DNA from: Ignavibacteria bacterium
Lineage (GTDB): Bacteria > Bacteroidota > Ignavibacteria > Tepidaquicellales > Tepidaquicellaceae
Assembly: GCA_016704345.1 (NCBI GenBank)
Contig: JADJAH010000003.1
Location: forward strand, 248,001-312,000
DNA: 64,000 nucleotides
Direction of reading: 5' to 3'
Shown: piece after piece, positions 35,858 through 48,221 of the stretch
Layout: each line of letters starts with the position of its first letter
Position numbering within the stretch: the stretch's first letter is position 1
Made by a program: the position numbers and the translations under genes
The notes under the pieces: generated by a model
Database searches by the model: none
The model's input: only the letters and a program-made list of their open reading frames with translations
What the model was told of the DNA's origin: nothing

Positions 35858-37797
35858 TTAACTATCCCCCAGCAGAAATTGCTTCACAAACATGACGGTC
35901 ACATACCGTTGATAATCCGAGTTTGATTTCTTTGCAAAGCCATGACCTTCATCTGTAGCTTCGAGATACCATACAACACCGCCGTTGCTTTTTATCTTCT
36001 CCTTCATTTGTTCGGCTTCAGTCCTTGGCACACGGGGATCATTTCCTCCCTGAACTATCAGCAGGGGATTCCTGATCTTCTCAGCATTATTCAACGGCGA
36101 AATGCTTTCCAGGAACTCATACATTTCCGGATCCCGTTCATCGCCGTATTCAACTCTCCTCAGATCAGTTCTGTACGACTCCGTATTTTTCAGAAATGTG
36201 TTGAAGTTAGAAATTCCCACAACATCAACGGCACATCTTATTCTGTCCGTATAATGAACCGACACGGCAAGTGACATATATCCGCCGTAACTCCCGCCTG
36301 TTACCATAACTCTTTCCGCATCAAGGTCAGGCTGAGCTGCGATCCAATCCAGCAATGCGCCAATATCCTTCACAGAGTTCTCGCGGTTCTTTCCGTTATC
36401 AAGCTCAAGAAAATTCTTTCCGTAACCTGTAGAACCTCTTACATTCGGATATATAATTGCGATACCAAGTTCGTTGATATAATAATTCGAAGAGCCGATA
36501 AAGTCAGGACGTGATTGTCCTTCCGGTCCACCGTGAATATTTATTATGACGGGACGCTTTCCGGTAAACTTTGCCGGCGGCTTGTAACAGAAACCGCTGA
36601 TCTCAAGATCGTCGAAGCTGTTCCACTTGATCAGTTCCGGAATGCTGAGTTCTTCGGGCACAAGTCCGCCCATGCCGCTTTCAGTCCACGCAGTCAATTT
36701 TTCCGTTTCAGTGTTAAGTACATAAACATCCGTTGACGATCTTGCAGAGTTGATGGAGATTGACATATCAACTCCGTTGTTGTGAAATCTCATATTGCCG
36801 CTGACTCCTCTTGGCAATACGCTTATCTCTTTAGCATTGCCGGAAGAAAGTTCGATCATATAGAGAGATGTCTCGCCGGCTTCATTTGTTGTGAATACAA
36901 GTTTGTCACCTTGCTTTGACAACTCAATTTCTTCAACATCCCATGGTATGCTCTCGGAAAGAAATTTGATCTCCTTTGTTCCGAAGTCCATATACGCAAC
37001 TCTCTTGAAATCACTGTTGAGATCAGTAATGAAAAATATACCTGTTCCATTCGCATCAAACTCTCCCTGTGAAAAATAAGCTTCTCCTTTGTGTTTGTCG
37101 GTCAGTTCTATAAGCAAGCCCGACTCAATCTGCAGAAGATAATAATGTGATTCGATCCTGGATACAAATTCGCTTATCAGCAAATACTTGTCGTCGGGTG
37201 ACCAGTCACGCACACCCCAGCCGCCGCCTTTGCGTTCAATCAATAATCTGTCTGTTGAAGGATCATTTGGATTCATAATGTAGATATCTCGGTCAGCTCC
37301 GTTCCTTCTGGTTGAAGTGTATGCGATCAAATCACCCCGATTGCTCCACACTGGAAATCCGTTTTGTATTCTCTGCCCTTGCGTAAGAGCATCAATACTT
37401 TTATCTGTCAAATCATATTTGTAGATATGAGTAAATTCATCACCGCCTGTATCTTTCAGGAAAAGAAAATAGTTTCCGTTGGTTGGTTCGAATGCTGCGT
37501 TTCTTACAGGTTCTATTTCTTTGGTGATCTGCAATAGCGAGCCAAGCGGTGATTCCAGCATATGAAGCTGAGCAGTATTCTCCGCTCTTGTTGTGATGAT
37601 CATGTTCATTTCAACGGGATGCCATGCGCAGAAATTTGCACTGCGGGATTCAGTATATTTCTTAATCTCATCACTGATTGCAGTGGGTACAGGAGGAATC
37701 CGTCAGCAATAAGGTTATCTCCTCTGGTTATAAAATCTGATTGAGAATATAGAAGCTGAGATACAAAAAAAATTATTGCAATTGCAGTAACACGCAT
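35858..37797 (-). CDS. S9 family prolyl oligopeptidase-like peptidase, one frameshift near its 5' end
   Basis: The long frame (583 residues from 37609) is a propeller plus alpha/beta-hydrolase enzyme: nucleophile GGSYGGYMS, acid GGNDPRVP, histidine EGHGFAKK. It lacks its signal peptide. That lies in a 63-residue frame starting at 37797 (MRVTAIAIIFFVSQLLYSQS) which reads ITRGDNLIADG; joining it at about 37697-37702 to the other frame gives IPPVPTAISDEIKK, then ANFCAWHPVEMNM, a normal S9 beginning. So one base is missing there. The protein would be a secreted or periplasmic dipeptidyl/acyl peptidase of about 645 residues. Confidence 0.8.
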
Positions 37798-37907
37798 ATA
37801 GTGTGATTTGATTAGCGGAAAGTTAGAGATTGGAATTAGAAAATAAACTCTATAAAATCAGACACTCCAGGAACAATTTCAACTCTTGCTGAAGGAACTG
37901 CTTCGTC

Positions 37908-38044
37908 TCCATTTTCCATTTTCCACTTTCCATTTTCCACTTTCCATTCCTTCTTTCCTTTTCTCTCTTCCATTTTCCACTTTCCATTTTCCATTTTCCA
38001 CTTTCCATTTTCCATTTTCAACTTTCAATTTTCCATTTTCCCAT
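37908..38044. repeat. degenerate 7-bp repeat array, TTTTCCA type
   Basis: About 19 heptamers of TTTTCCA, TTTCCAC and TTTTCAA. It runs into the 3' end of yjbQ and encodes that gene's last residues (KWKIES). Confidence 0.9.
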
Positions 38045-38461
38045 TTCTCCCATCAAAGTCAAAACAAGTTCTCTTCTCCCGCCATGATTTCTGTGCTCAC
38101 AAAGATAAATTCCCTGCCAGGTCCCGAGATTCAGTCTGCCGTTTGTAACCGGAATGGTTACGCTTTGTCCAAGCAGTGAAGCCTTGATGTGCGATGTCAT
38201 ATCATCAGATCCCTCTGCTGTATGCAGATAATGCCTGCCGCTTTCCGGGACCATGATGTTGAAGTGTGATTCGAAATCGGATCTTACATCTGGATCTGCA
38301 TTCTCGTTTATTGCCAATGAAGCGGAAGTATGCTTGATGAATAAGTGCAGAGTTCCCGCTTTCACTTTGCCAAGTTCAGGTATCTGATCAGTGACTTCCG
38401 TTGTGATGATATGAAACCCTCTTGGGTAAGATCTGAGTTTGAATTCTTTTTGTATGACCAT
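38018..38461 (-). CDS. yjbQ: YjbQ/UPF0047 family protein (secondary thiamine-phosphate synthase type)
   Basis: A 147-residue protein with the UPF0047 motif HTSASLAINENADPDV (family H-T-S-A-x-L-x-x-N-E-x-D-x-D-V) and the second block GTWQGIYLCEHRNHGGRRE, including the H-R-xx-xx-R positions. The E. coli member has thiamine-phosphate synthase side activity; the true role is uncertain. The natural end is about LVLTLMG; the final ten residues (GEMGKWKIES) read from the repeat array, so the array has replaced the original stop region. Confidence 0.88.
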   Translation of the reverse strand: MVIQKEFKLRSYPRGFHIITTEVTDQIPELGKVKAGTLHLFIKHTSASLAINENADPDVRSDFESHFNIMVPESGRHYLHTAEGSDDMTSHIKASLLGQSVTIPVTNGRLNLGTWQGIYLCEHRNHGGRRELVLTLMGEMGKWKIES

Positions 38462-39106
<645 letters not shown>

Positions 39107-39120
<14 letters not shown>

Positions 39121-42100
39121 AAACTGCGATCTTCAGCGTTTTCGCACCCGCGCTTCCGCAGTCAACAAACACGATATACATTCCGCTTGCAGCAAAACTT
39201 CCGTCTGAATTCTTTAGATCCCATTTCTGCAGCGAACTGTTCGGACCGCTGTTGTCTCTGTCAATTCTCTTCACCAATATTCCGTCAAATAGTGTAGATG
39301 TAGATCTTGCTTTGAAGTGGAAGATTTGAAAAGTAGATGAACTTCTCGCCGCCGGAATCATATTCAAGCTCAGAGGTTCCGTAGTAAGGATTCGGAAAAA
39401 CGTTTATGCTTGCGATCTCTGCTGAAGTAATTGCCGAACTGCTAACGGTAGTTCCCTTTACTTCCCACGAATATTTTACAGGATATCCGGGAACAAAATC
39501 CGGACTCGTGATCCTGTATGGCCAGACAGTCAGCCGGTCTCCTGCCGTATAGGTCTTCGAAGTTCCGTCAGCATTCTTCTTTGCCCTCGGAAGCCAGGCA
39601 TACATGACATCAAGTGAAGGAAATCCTGATACAGAACTGTTTATCATTACGTTCTTAGTCTTGTAATCTTCTTGAGGTGAAACACTAAAGTCTGATGCAA
39701 AGATTAAAACGAAATGATAATTCCCCAATGCAAATGTATCCGGATTCCATAAACCATCGTTGTCAGCATCCAGAAAACCTGTGTTGAGCTGTCTCGGTGT
39801 TCCGCTGCTTGAGTCAAGCTCATCAACCGCATACACGCTGAACGGCACATCTGCATAACTCCCATAAGGCGCGCTTGTGAGATTTGTATCTGTCGGTACA
39901 AACCTATATGACTTCGACATTTGTCCGAACTCTATCCGTATCTTCCTGAGCGGACCTCCGGTCAGGATTGAATTGCCTGGCCACAGGTGTAAGAGTCTTC
40001 TTGTTTGCTTTTATTCTTGTTACAGTGTTCTTAAAATTGCCAATGGTCGGAAAACTCATGCCGATGCTTCTGCTTTGAAACTGCCTGTTGGTAATGACTT
40101 TGGCTGTCTTTACTGCTGTTGTGTCCGGTCCTTCGAACCAATTGTTCTCAGCAGGTTCATATGACCAACCGTATTGATTGGAAGAACGACCGCTGTAAAA
40201 AGATTGGGTAGTTCCCGGGTCTCTGACTATTCCGGAATCTCTAATCAGCCGATTGATAATCATCATTCCTTCAAAGGTCTTTGCAGTATCCTGACTTCCG
40301 GTGAGGTCGTAAATGTTTTCAAAGATCGTTGTAGTTATTCCATTCTTAGTTTTTACGAGTGACCAGCTAGGTAATTGATCTGTTCCGCCAAAGCGTATAA
40401 CATATTTCGCACTTGTCAATTGCAGCGGACTTATTACTGTCGGCATCACTGCAAGATCTCTTTGATCAGTTCTGATTGTATCGCTTCGCTCATAATTTAT
40501 TTGTGCTTCGGGGGCAATACCTTGCGGAATTACTCTAATAATATTTTCAGTGAGTGAAGATGTCAGAAGTTTTGGCAGTGAATTTATTCCGCCGGAAGGA
40601 TCATAGTAATAAGCTGTAACTGCAAACTTATATTCGCTTCCATTCACAAAACCTGCCCCGCTCACGGTGTCTTTAGTTAGTTCAATTGTCCTTGCAATAC
40701 CGTTGTCGCTTCCATTCTGAACAACTCCGTACACAATATTCTGATACTCTTTATCATAAACACTGTCACGAATATTTCTAATGCCATCTATTATATCGAA
40801 AGTTTTGACAAGAATTGTGTCACTCTTATTTGGATAAACAGTATTCGGGCGAATGCGGTAGATGTTATATCCCTGAAAATTGTATGTGCCTCCGGTCAGT
40901 TTGTTTGGGAATGAAACTCTTTCACAAGTGTCATTCCATGCAAGATAGATCTTGCTGTTGCCCGATGCATAAGATGATACAGCAGGTTTTGGAGTTGTTA
41001 ACTTCACATCGAAATTCTGATTGAAAAACTCACGCGTTATCCCTGCAGCGGTTTTGAGGACAGTAACACTATTGAGATTGTTTGAACCTCTTGCAATAAG
41101 TTGCGCAATAACAATTGATTGTGTGTCTCCGGGATTAATTGTGTATGGCCCGAATGATTGAAGGAATCTCCTGTCCCCGCTATTCATCTCATTCCATCCT
41201 GTATTAGATTCGGGATTCCCGCTGTAAGCAAATTTAGTCACCTGACCATTTATTGGATTTATCCAAGGTAAGCCGGTTCTTTTCAAACCCTGTAAATTCA
41301 TGTATGACTCTCTGTAATTCGATGGATCTCCAACACTTGGATCACCTCCGGTGTATGTATTAAATGAAGACATTCCGGATAACCTGAATCCGGGTCTCAC
41401 AACAAAATTATTGCTGCCGGGAGGATCATAATATCGCGCAGTATCTCCGGCAGATTGTATAAGTGGTCCCCTAATAATTTGAAAACCCACGGCTGGCGGT
41501 GACAAGCCATAATTGGGATCATTGTTGTCATAGTTATAAGTGAATCCAAGATTGAGATTTGTATCACACCCAACTGCATCATCATTTGAATCTCCAAGAT
41601 CGTCATCAGTCCAGTTACCGAAGTAGCACTTTGTCCATGGCAAATTGCCTCTGTTGATCATCCTGTATTCGGTATAAATCACATCATTCAATATTCCCGC
41701 ATTTCTTGCAAAGCACCAGTTCGTCTGCAGGATCTGAGCCTTCAGCGGAGCAGTCTCACCCCCATTGTTCCCGTGAGATTCGGCATATCCGTCTGTATAT
41801 GAGTAAAACATTGTCTGATCGCCAATCAACAACGGCTTTCCCAGCGAATCCGCATAGGCTCCCTGATTGAACGGCCAATGAAGATAATCATAAGATGAAA
41901 CATCATTCTTATTGATCTTGTAAATTCTGTAGAGCGAATCATCTTTGCCCTGAGGCTCACCATTGTTATTGATATATCCCGGCAGATATTCGTAATCATA
42001 CTCAGAAATGGCAATCAAAGTGTCATCGCCTACAACAGCTCCGATCCATAGGCCTGAACAATATCTTGCAAATTTCGCACTAACCTTTGGCCATTCGAAA

Positions 42101-42314
42101 CCCGAGTTATTCGTATTTGGATTACGGTTAAAATTTCCATTATTCCTGTACCATGTGCTGATATTGTTCGCATCCATCTGCTTACTGCTTATTACTGCAA
42201 GCGGATTATCCTTATTCCCGGACTTCCACGGATCATCCGAGAATCTTGATGAGAGAAAAGAATTACGCAGATAAAAAATCCAATGCCGACTGAAAAAAAT
42301 TTTACAATTTTCAC
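39107..42314 (-). pseudogene. decayed tandem copy of the secreted protein at 42753
   Basis: The sequence aligns end to end with the intact 1062-residue protein at 42753 (MDANNISTWYRNNG through TLKIAVFKSN) but is broken at least three times. The signal peptide (MKIVKFFSVGIGFF, GTG start at 42314) is in one frame and SSRFSDDPWKSGNKDNPLAVISS in another (break near 42245). A second break near 39960 separates LTPVARQF from ILTGGPLRKI-like sequence. A third at about 39290-39320 separates KIYIYT from DGILVKRIDRD. It would have been a secreted protein with the VFPNPYYGTSE variant of the T9SS tail. Confidence 0.85.
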
Positions 42315-42316
42315 TT

Positions 42317-42752
<436 letters not shown>

Positions 42753-42764
<12 letters not shown>

Positions 42765-45700
42765 AAAGACTGCGATCTTCAGCGTCTTCGCGCCCGCGCT
42801 TCCGCAGTCAACAAACACGATATACATTCCGCTTGCAGCAAAACTTCCGTCTGAATTCTTTAGATCCCATTTCTGAAGCGAACTGTTCGGATCGCTGTTG
42901 TCTCTGTCAATTCTCTTTACCAATATTCCGTCAAGCGTGTAGATGTAGATCTTACTTTGAAGAGGAAGATTGGAAAAGTAGATGAACTTCTCACCGCCGG
43001 AATCATACTCAAGCTCTGATGTTCCGTAGTAAGGATTCGGAAAGACATTGATGCTTGCGATCTCGGCTGAAGTAATTGCAGAACTGCTAACGGTAGTTCC
43101 CTTTACTTCCCACGAATATTCTATCGGATATCCCGGAACAAACTCCGGCTTTGTGATCCTGTACGGATAGACTGTAAGCTTGTCGCCGTTTGTAAAAGTC
43201 CTTGGCGTTCCGTCAGAATTTTTCTTTACTCTCGGAAGCCACGCATACATGACATCTAACGCGCGGAACCCGTTTACTAAAGAAGCGCTCAATGCATTCT
43301 TGGAAATATAATCTGCTTGCTCGGAAGCATTGTAAGTTGACGCGAATATAAGAGTAAAGTGGTAATTGCCCAATACCGAAGTATCAGGATCCCAGATGCC
43401 GTCATTGTCATAATCAACAAATGCAGTGTTCAACTGTCTTGGCACTCCGCCGCTGGAATCTAGTTCATCAACTGCATACACGCTGAACGGCACATCTGTA
43501 TAACTTCCATAAGGTGAGCTTATGAGACTTGTATCTGTCGGTACATATCTGTAGGACTTTGATGTCTGACCAAATATTATTTGTATCTTCCTCAGAGGAC
43601 CTCCGGTCAGTATGGAGTTCTGACCTTGTACCGGTACAAATGAAGTTTTATTTGCTTTTACTCTTGTTGAATAGTTATTGAATGTCCCCGTTGTAGGAAA
43701 ACTCATGCCAAGGTTTCTGCTCTGAAATTGTCGGTTGGTGATAACCTTTGCAGTCATCACGGCTAGGGTATCCGGGCCTTCGAACCAAACATTCTCTTCA
43801 GGTTCGTAAGTCCATCCTTTTTGATTAACCGGGTAATTGGAGTAACTTCCGAATGGATCGGCAATGACTCCTGAATCTCTGACAATCTTGTGTACAAGCT
43901 TCATGCCGTCAGTAATTCTTGCCGTATCTCCGGAAAAATTCGTCACGTTCTCAAAGACTATTGATGTATTGCCGTTCTGAGTTTTCGTAAGCGTCCAGTT
44001 TGGAGATGCTAATGTTCCTCCGAAAATAGAGACATACTTTGCGCTGATAAGATTAAACGGATCGATCACAATCGGCATCACTGCAAGATCCTTCTGATCG
44101 GTTTGAATCGTATCTCCATACTCGTAACTGATCTGCGCTTCCGGCGCAATTCCCTGCGGGACAACCTTTGTGATGTTGTCAGGAATAGGTGACGTGAGAA
44201 GTTTTGGCAATGAATTTATTCCGCCGGAAGGATCATAGTAATAAGCCGCCACCGCAAATTTATACTCTGTGCCATTTATAAAACCACTTCCGCTAACAGT
44301 ATCCTTAGTCAGCTCAATTGAGCGGACAATTCCATTGTCACTTCCATTCTGCACAACACCATAGATGATTCCCTGATACTCATCAAGATAGACACTGTCC
44401 CGAATGTCTTTAATACCATCTATAATATCAAATGTCTTTATCAGAATTGTATCCGCTTTCGAAGGAGAAACATTGTTCGGACGGATTCGGTAAATGTTGT
44501 ATCCCTGAAATCTGTATGTTCCTCCGGAAAGTTTGTTAGGATATGAAATTCTTTCGCATGTGTCGTTCCAGGAAAGATTGATCTTTCCGTTGCCGTAGGC
44601 AAATGATTTCACATTTGGAGCTATTGCCAAAACCTTAGCGCCAAAATTGCTGTCAAAAAATCTCTGAAGAAGTGCCGCGGATGTCTCTAACAATGTAATA
44701 CTGTTAAAATTAGAATTTCCTCTGGCGATCAATTGTGCAACTACTATTGATTGTGTGTCTCCGGGATTAATTGTATATGGCCCGAATGATTGAAGGAATC
44801 TCCTGTCCCCGTTGCTAACCTCGTTCCATCCTGTACCGAAATCAGGATTCCCGCTGTAAGCGAACTTTGTTACCTGACCGGTTATAGGATTTATCCAAGT
44901 CGTCCCGTTCCGCTTTATGCCCTGGAGATTGTAGTATGTCTCCCTGTAATTTGACGGATCTCCTACACTGGGATCACCACCCAAGTACATGTTAAACGAT
45001 GACATTCCCGATATCCTGAATCCGGGCTTTGTAACAAGATTATTGCTCCCCGGAGGATTATAGTATCGCGCAGTATCTCCCGGAGATTGTATGAGCGGTC
45101 CCCTGACGATTTTAAAACCCACGGCAGGCGGAGACAAACCATATTGAGGATCATTATTGTCAAAGTTGTATGTGTATGAAAGATTGAGATTCGTATCACA
45201 CCCTACGGCATCGTCATTCGCATCACCAAGGTCATCATCAGTCCATGTCGCAAAATAACATTTCGTCCAAGGCAAATTGCCCCTGTTGATCATCCTGTAT
45301 TCGGTAAGAATCACATCGTTGAATGGTCCCGCATTTCTGACAAAGCACCAGTTAGTCTGAAGTATCTGTGCCTTCAACGGCGCCGTGCTTCCGGCATTAT
45401 TTCCATGTGCATCCGGATAGCCGTCTGTGTATGAATAGAACATTGTCTGATCGCCAATCAATAATGGCTTTCCGTTTGAATCCGCATAAGCTCCCTGATT
45501 GAATGGCCAATGAACATAGTCATAAGATGAAACATCATTCTTATTGATCTTGTAAATTCTGTACAGCGAATCATCCTTGCCCTGAGGCTCACCGTTGTTA
45601 TTGATATATCCCGGCAGATATTCGTAATCATACTCTGCAATGGCAATCAATGTATCATCGCCAACAACGGCTCCTATCCATAGACCGGAACCATATCTCG

Positions 45701-45941
45701 CAAACTTTCCGCTGCCTTTCGGCCATTCGAATCCGGAGTTTCCTGTTTGCGGATGCCGGTTATAACTCCCGTTGTTCCTATACCATGTACTTATATTGTT
45801 CGCATCCATCAGCTTGCTGCTTATGACTGCAAGCGAAGGGTTGTCAGAACTTGTTTTCGGTTTCTTGTCTGCCGGAAGAAATGAAACCAGAAGTATGAAT
45901 ATTGTTATAGCTGCGGAGGTTCTGATTAATGTTTTCATCAT
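42753..45941 (-). CDS. large secreted protein with variant T9SS tail (VFPNPYY type)
   Basis: A 1062-residue exported protein, signal peptide 1-24 (cut near FLPADKK). No enzyme motif was recognised. It is beta-rich and carries FnIII-like strands in the middle (FQGYNIYRIRPN, FAVAAYYYDPSGGINSL), and repeatedly names cleft-like loops such as NNGEPQGKDDSLY. The tail INVFPNPYYGTSELEYDSG, IYIYTLDGILVKRIDRD, ending TLKIAVFKSN, is the form of the T9SS sorting domain with PNPYY instead of PNPFNP. The last codons KSN-stop come from the repeat-array edge. The pseudogene at 39107 is its tandem copy. Confidence 0.85.
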
Positions 45942-46247
45942 AACTTATTTGACTCAAACTAAGCGGAAACATTACTATTGTCAAAGATTTCTTTTTGAGT
46001 TTTCCCTGCTAAATATTGCCGGAAAAACCCTCTGGTAAAAATGAAAGCCTCGATTCCGTGATGAAATCGAAGCTTTTTGTGGAATTTTCATTGGACGCAA
46101 ATCTCTATTTTCCCAAAGAAATCAAGAAAGAATTTCCAAAATACGAAAGACAAATTATACTGTTATAAGCTTGTCAGCTTAAATCTGTAAATTGTAATTC
46201 GAAATTTGTAATTCAAAATTTCAAATCATGGTTCGTTCAGTTTCTTA
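45942..46247. other. 306-bp intergenic region with a terminator and a degenerate repeat
   Basis: Contains the hairpin at 46044-46080 and a short AATTC/AAATT-rich repeat at about 46183-46230, a degenerate relative of the heptamer arrays. Confidence 0.55.
46044..46080. terminator. terminator hairpin downstream of the HIT gene
   Basis: AAAGC-C-TCGATT and AATCGA-A-GCTTT pair around a 9-nt loop. TTTTT-type tracts occur on both strands. It lies past the 3' end of the minus-strand HIT gene. Confidence 0.6.
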
Positions 46248-46565
46248 TTACCTTCCGTATCTCGGGATCAGATGAATGTGTGCATGCATTACAATCTGTC
46301 CCGCGGCTTCGCCTGCATTGATGAGAACATTATAGCCGTTCGGGAAATGATAATCGTCCGTGTAGATCTTTGCCTGATCAAGAAGGTTCAACATTGCTCC
46401 CTTTTCTTCGGCAGTAAGATCAAAATATGTTGTGACATGTCTCTTGGGAATTATAAGCAGATGTCCCTTTGATTGAGGAAACTTGTCAGGTACAACAAAC
46501 GCATAATCATTTTGAAAAATAATCTTTTCGGTAAAGATGTTGCAAAAAACACATGAACCTTCCAT
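46248..46565 (-). CDS. HIT family protein
   Basis: A nucleotide hydrolase or transferase of the histidine-triad family, 105 residues. The triad is MHAHIHLIP (His94, His96, His98). Two cysteines, CVFC (5-8), and RHV (His43) suggest the zinc site seen in many bacterial HIT hydrolases. Typical substrates are nucleoside phosphoramidates or dinucleoside polyphosphates. It stops at PRYGR, just after the triad, which is somewhat short; many relatives continue for 15-25 residues. It is flanked by two secreted- and SPYFN-protein genes and stands alone. Confidence 0.88.
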   Translation of the reverse strand: MEGSCVFCNIFTEKIIFQNDYAFVVPDKFPQSKGHLLIIPKRHVTTYFDLTAEEKGAMLNLLDQAKIYTDDYHFPNGYNVLINAGEAAGQIVMHAHIHLIPRYGR

Positions 46566-46730
46566 TTTAGTGACTTTAAAATTTAGAATTTCAGTTAGTG
46601 AATGCGGATATATTGATTTGACTTAATTTAAGAATGCTCATCTCTAAAATAAATACAGTTATTGAAAATAATGCCCTGACTTAGAAAAATGCCTTGAGTA
46701 AATTATCTCTACTTAAAACTTAATTTGTTG

Positions 46731-48155
46731 ATGTTAAAGAACGACTTGTTTATCCTGCTATCGGGACTGAACAAAGATGAAATGAAGAAGCTTGGAAAAT
46801 TTGTGAAATCACCCTACTACAATTCAAACTCAAAAGCCTGTGATTTGTTTGTAGCAATTAAACAATTCCATCCGAGTTTTGATTCTTCAAAGTTAACTAA
46901 AGAGTTTCTTCATAATGAATTGTACAGCGGAGATAAGTTTGTGGAAGGTACGATAAACTATCTTCTCTCAGAACTTCAAACAATCACGGAAAAATTTATT
47001 GCAATAGAAAATCTCGACATCGAACTGCTTGATCTTTCATTGCTGAAATTTCTGAGCGATAATAAGTACGAGCGAATATTCTACAAGAATTTCAACACCG
47101 CCGAAAAAAAGTTCAGAAAGATTAACGATAGTCTTTATAATTTTCTGCTTTCGGATCTGCTTGCACATCAGATAGACAAAGAAAAAAATCATGTCTCGAA
47201 GAAGGATTTTTACCGAACAGAATGGGTTGATCCTTCTAAGAAACTAATCGCTTTCTTTCTTGATGCAATGCTTGCCGAAATAATTCTCCTGTCAAACTAC
47301 AAGAGAACAATAAATGCTTCATTGGAGATACCATTGCTCAATGAGGTCATGAAATTTATTGAAGATGATCCGTCATACCTTGACGATGAACTTTCAACAT
47401 TCAACTATCATCTTATACGAATACTGATTTACTATGATGATCAGAGCTATATCACCTCCAAGAATATTCTGATGAAGAAACACAGACAAATGTCAGAGAC
47501 TAAGAAGGGTGAGGCGCTCAATGCGTTTCAGATCTTCTGCAGCTACAAGCTGTTAAGCGGCGAGGATTTCAGAAATGAGGAGTTTGAGATCGCGAAACTG
47601 CGATTGGTTGTAATACCTTATGTCAAAGCAAAAAGTATAGGCATAGATATTTTTTATAAGACATTCATGCTCGCTATTTCGGTCGGTGATTTTCAGTGGG
47701 TTGAAGAATTTGTAAAGAAATACTCCAAACTCCTTCCTGAAAAATTTCAGAACAACGCTATACATTACAGCAATGCCAGAATTCTTTATCAGAAGAAACA
47801 GCCTGACAAAGCCCTGCAAGAGCTTAGTAAGATAAGTAGTTTTTCATTCATCCACTACAAGCCTGCGGTGAAGATTCTGCAAATGATGATTTACTTTGAT
47901 ACCGGACATTTTCCTGAGGCAGAAGATTCAGCTAATGCATTCACGCAATTCTTAAGACAAGACAAACTCATCCCCGATGAAAACAAGAAGGCATATCAGA
48001 AATTTATTAAAAATTATCTCATCCTGTTGAAAGCTGCAGCATCGGGGAACCCGGCAAAGATGGAAGATGCAAAAATGAAAATCGATACAACAAAAGGTTT
48101 TCTCATCGGAAGGAAATGGCTTGATGATAAGATCATTCAGAGAATGAAGAAATAG
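46731..48155 (+). CDS. SPYFN-type helical-repeat protein, paralog C
   Basis: A helical protein of 474 residues without a signal peptide. It opens with FILLSGLNKDEMKKLGKFVKSPYYNSNSKACDLF, the same motif as paralogs A and B, with SPYYN in place of SPYFN. The last third matches paralog A in layout: IFYKTFMLAISVGDFQWVEEFVKKYSKLLPEKF against IIGLRVGEIDWVRTFISKYAPLLPDSY, so A and C are the closest pair. The ATG at 46731 is preferred over two upstream TTG codons. Function is unknown. Confidence 0.75.
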   Translation: MLKNDLFILLSGLNKDEMKKLGKFVKSPYYNSNSKACDLFVAIKQFHPSFDSSKLTKEFLHNELYSGDKFVEGTINYLLSELQTITEKFIAIENLDIELLDLSLLKFLSDNKYERIFYKNFNTAEKKFRKINDSLYNFLLSDLLAHQIDKEKNHVSKKDFYRTEWVDPSKKLIAFFLDAMLAEIILLSNYKRTINASLEIPLLNEVMKFIEDDPSYLDDELSTFNYHLIRILIYYDDQSYITSKNILMKKHRQMSETKKGEALNAFQIFCSYKLLSGEDFRNEEFEIAKLRLVVIPYVKAKSIGIDIFYKTFMLAISVGDFQWVEEFVKKYSKLLPEKFQNNAIHYSNARILYQKKQPDKALQELSKISSFSFIHYKPAVKILQMMIYFDTGHFPEAEDSANAFTQFLRQDKLIPDENKKAYQKFIKNYLILLKAAASGNPAKMEDAKMKIDTTKGFLIGRKWLDDKIIQRMKK

Positions 48156-48160
48156 TACAC

Positions 48161-48197
48161 AAATAAAAAATGCCTGCAGAATTTATCTGCAGGCATT
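48161..48197. terminator. terminator shared by convergent genes
   Basis: AATGCCTGCAGA and TCTGCAGGCATT pair with a 5-nt loop; six T residues follow on the minus strand. It lies between paralog C (plus) and the gene ending at 48222 (minus). Confidence 0.8.
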
Positions 48198-48221
48198 CAC
48201 TAATTCAAAAACTATTAATAT

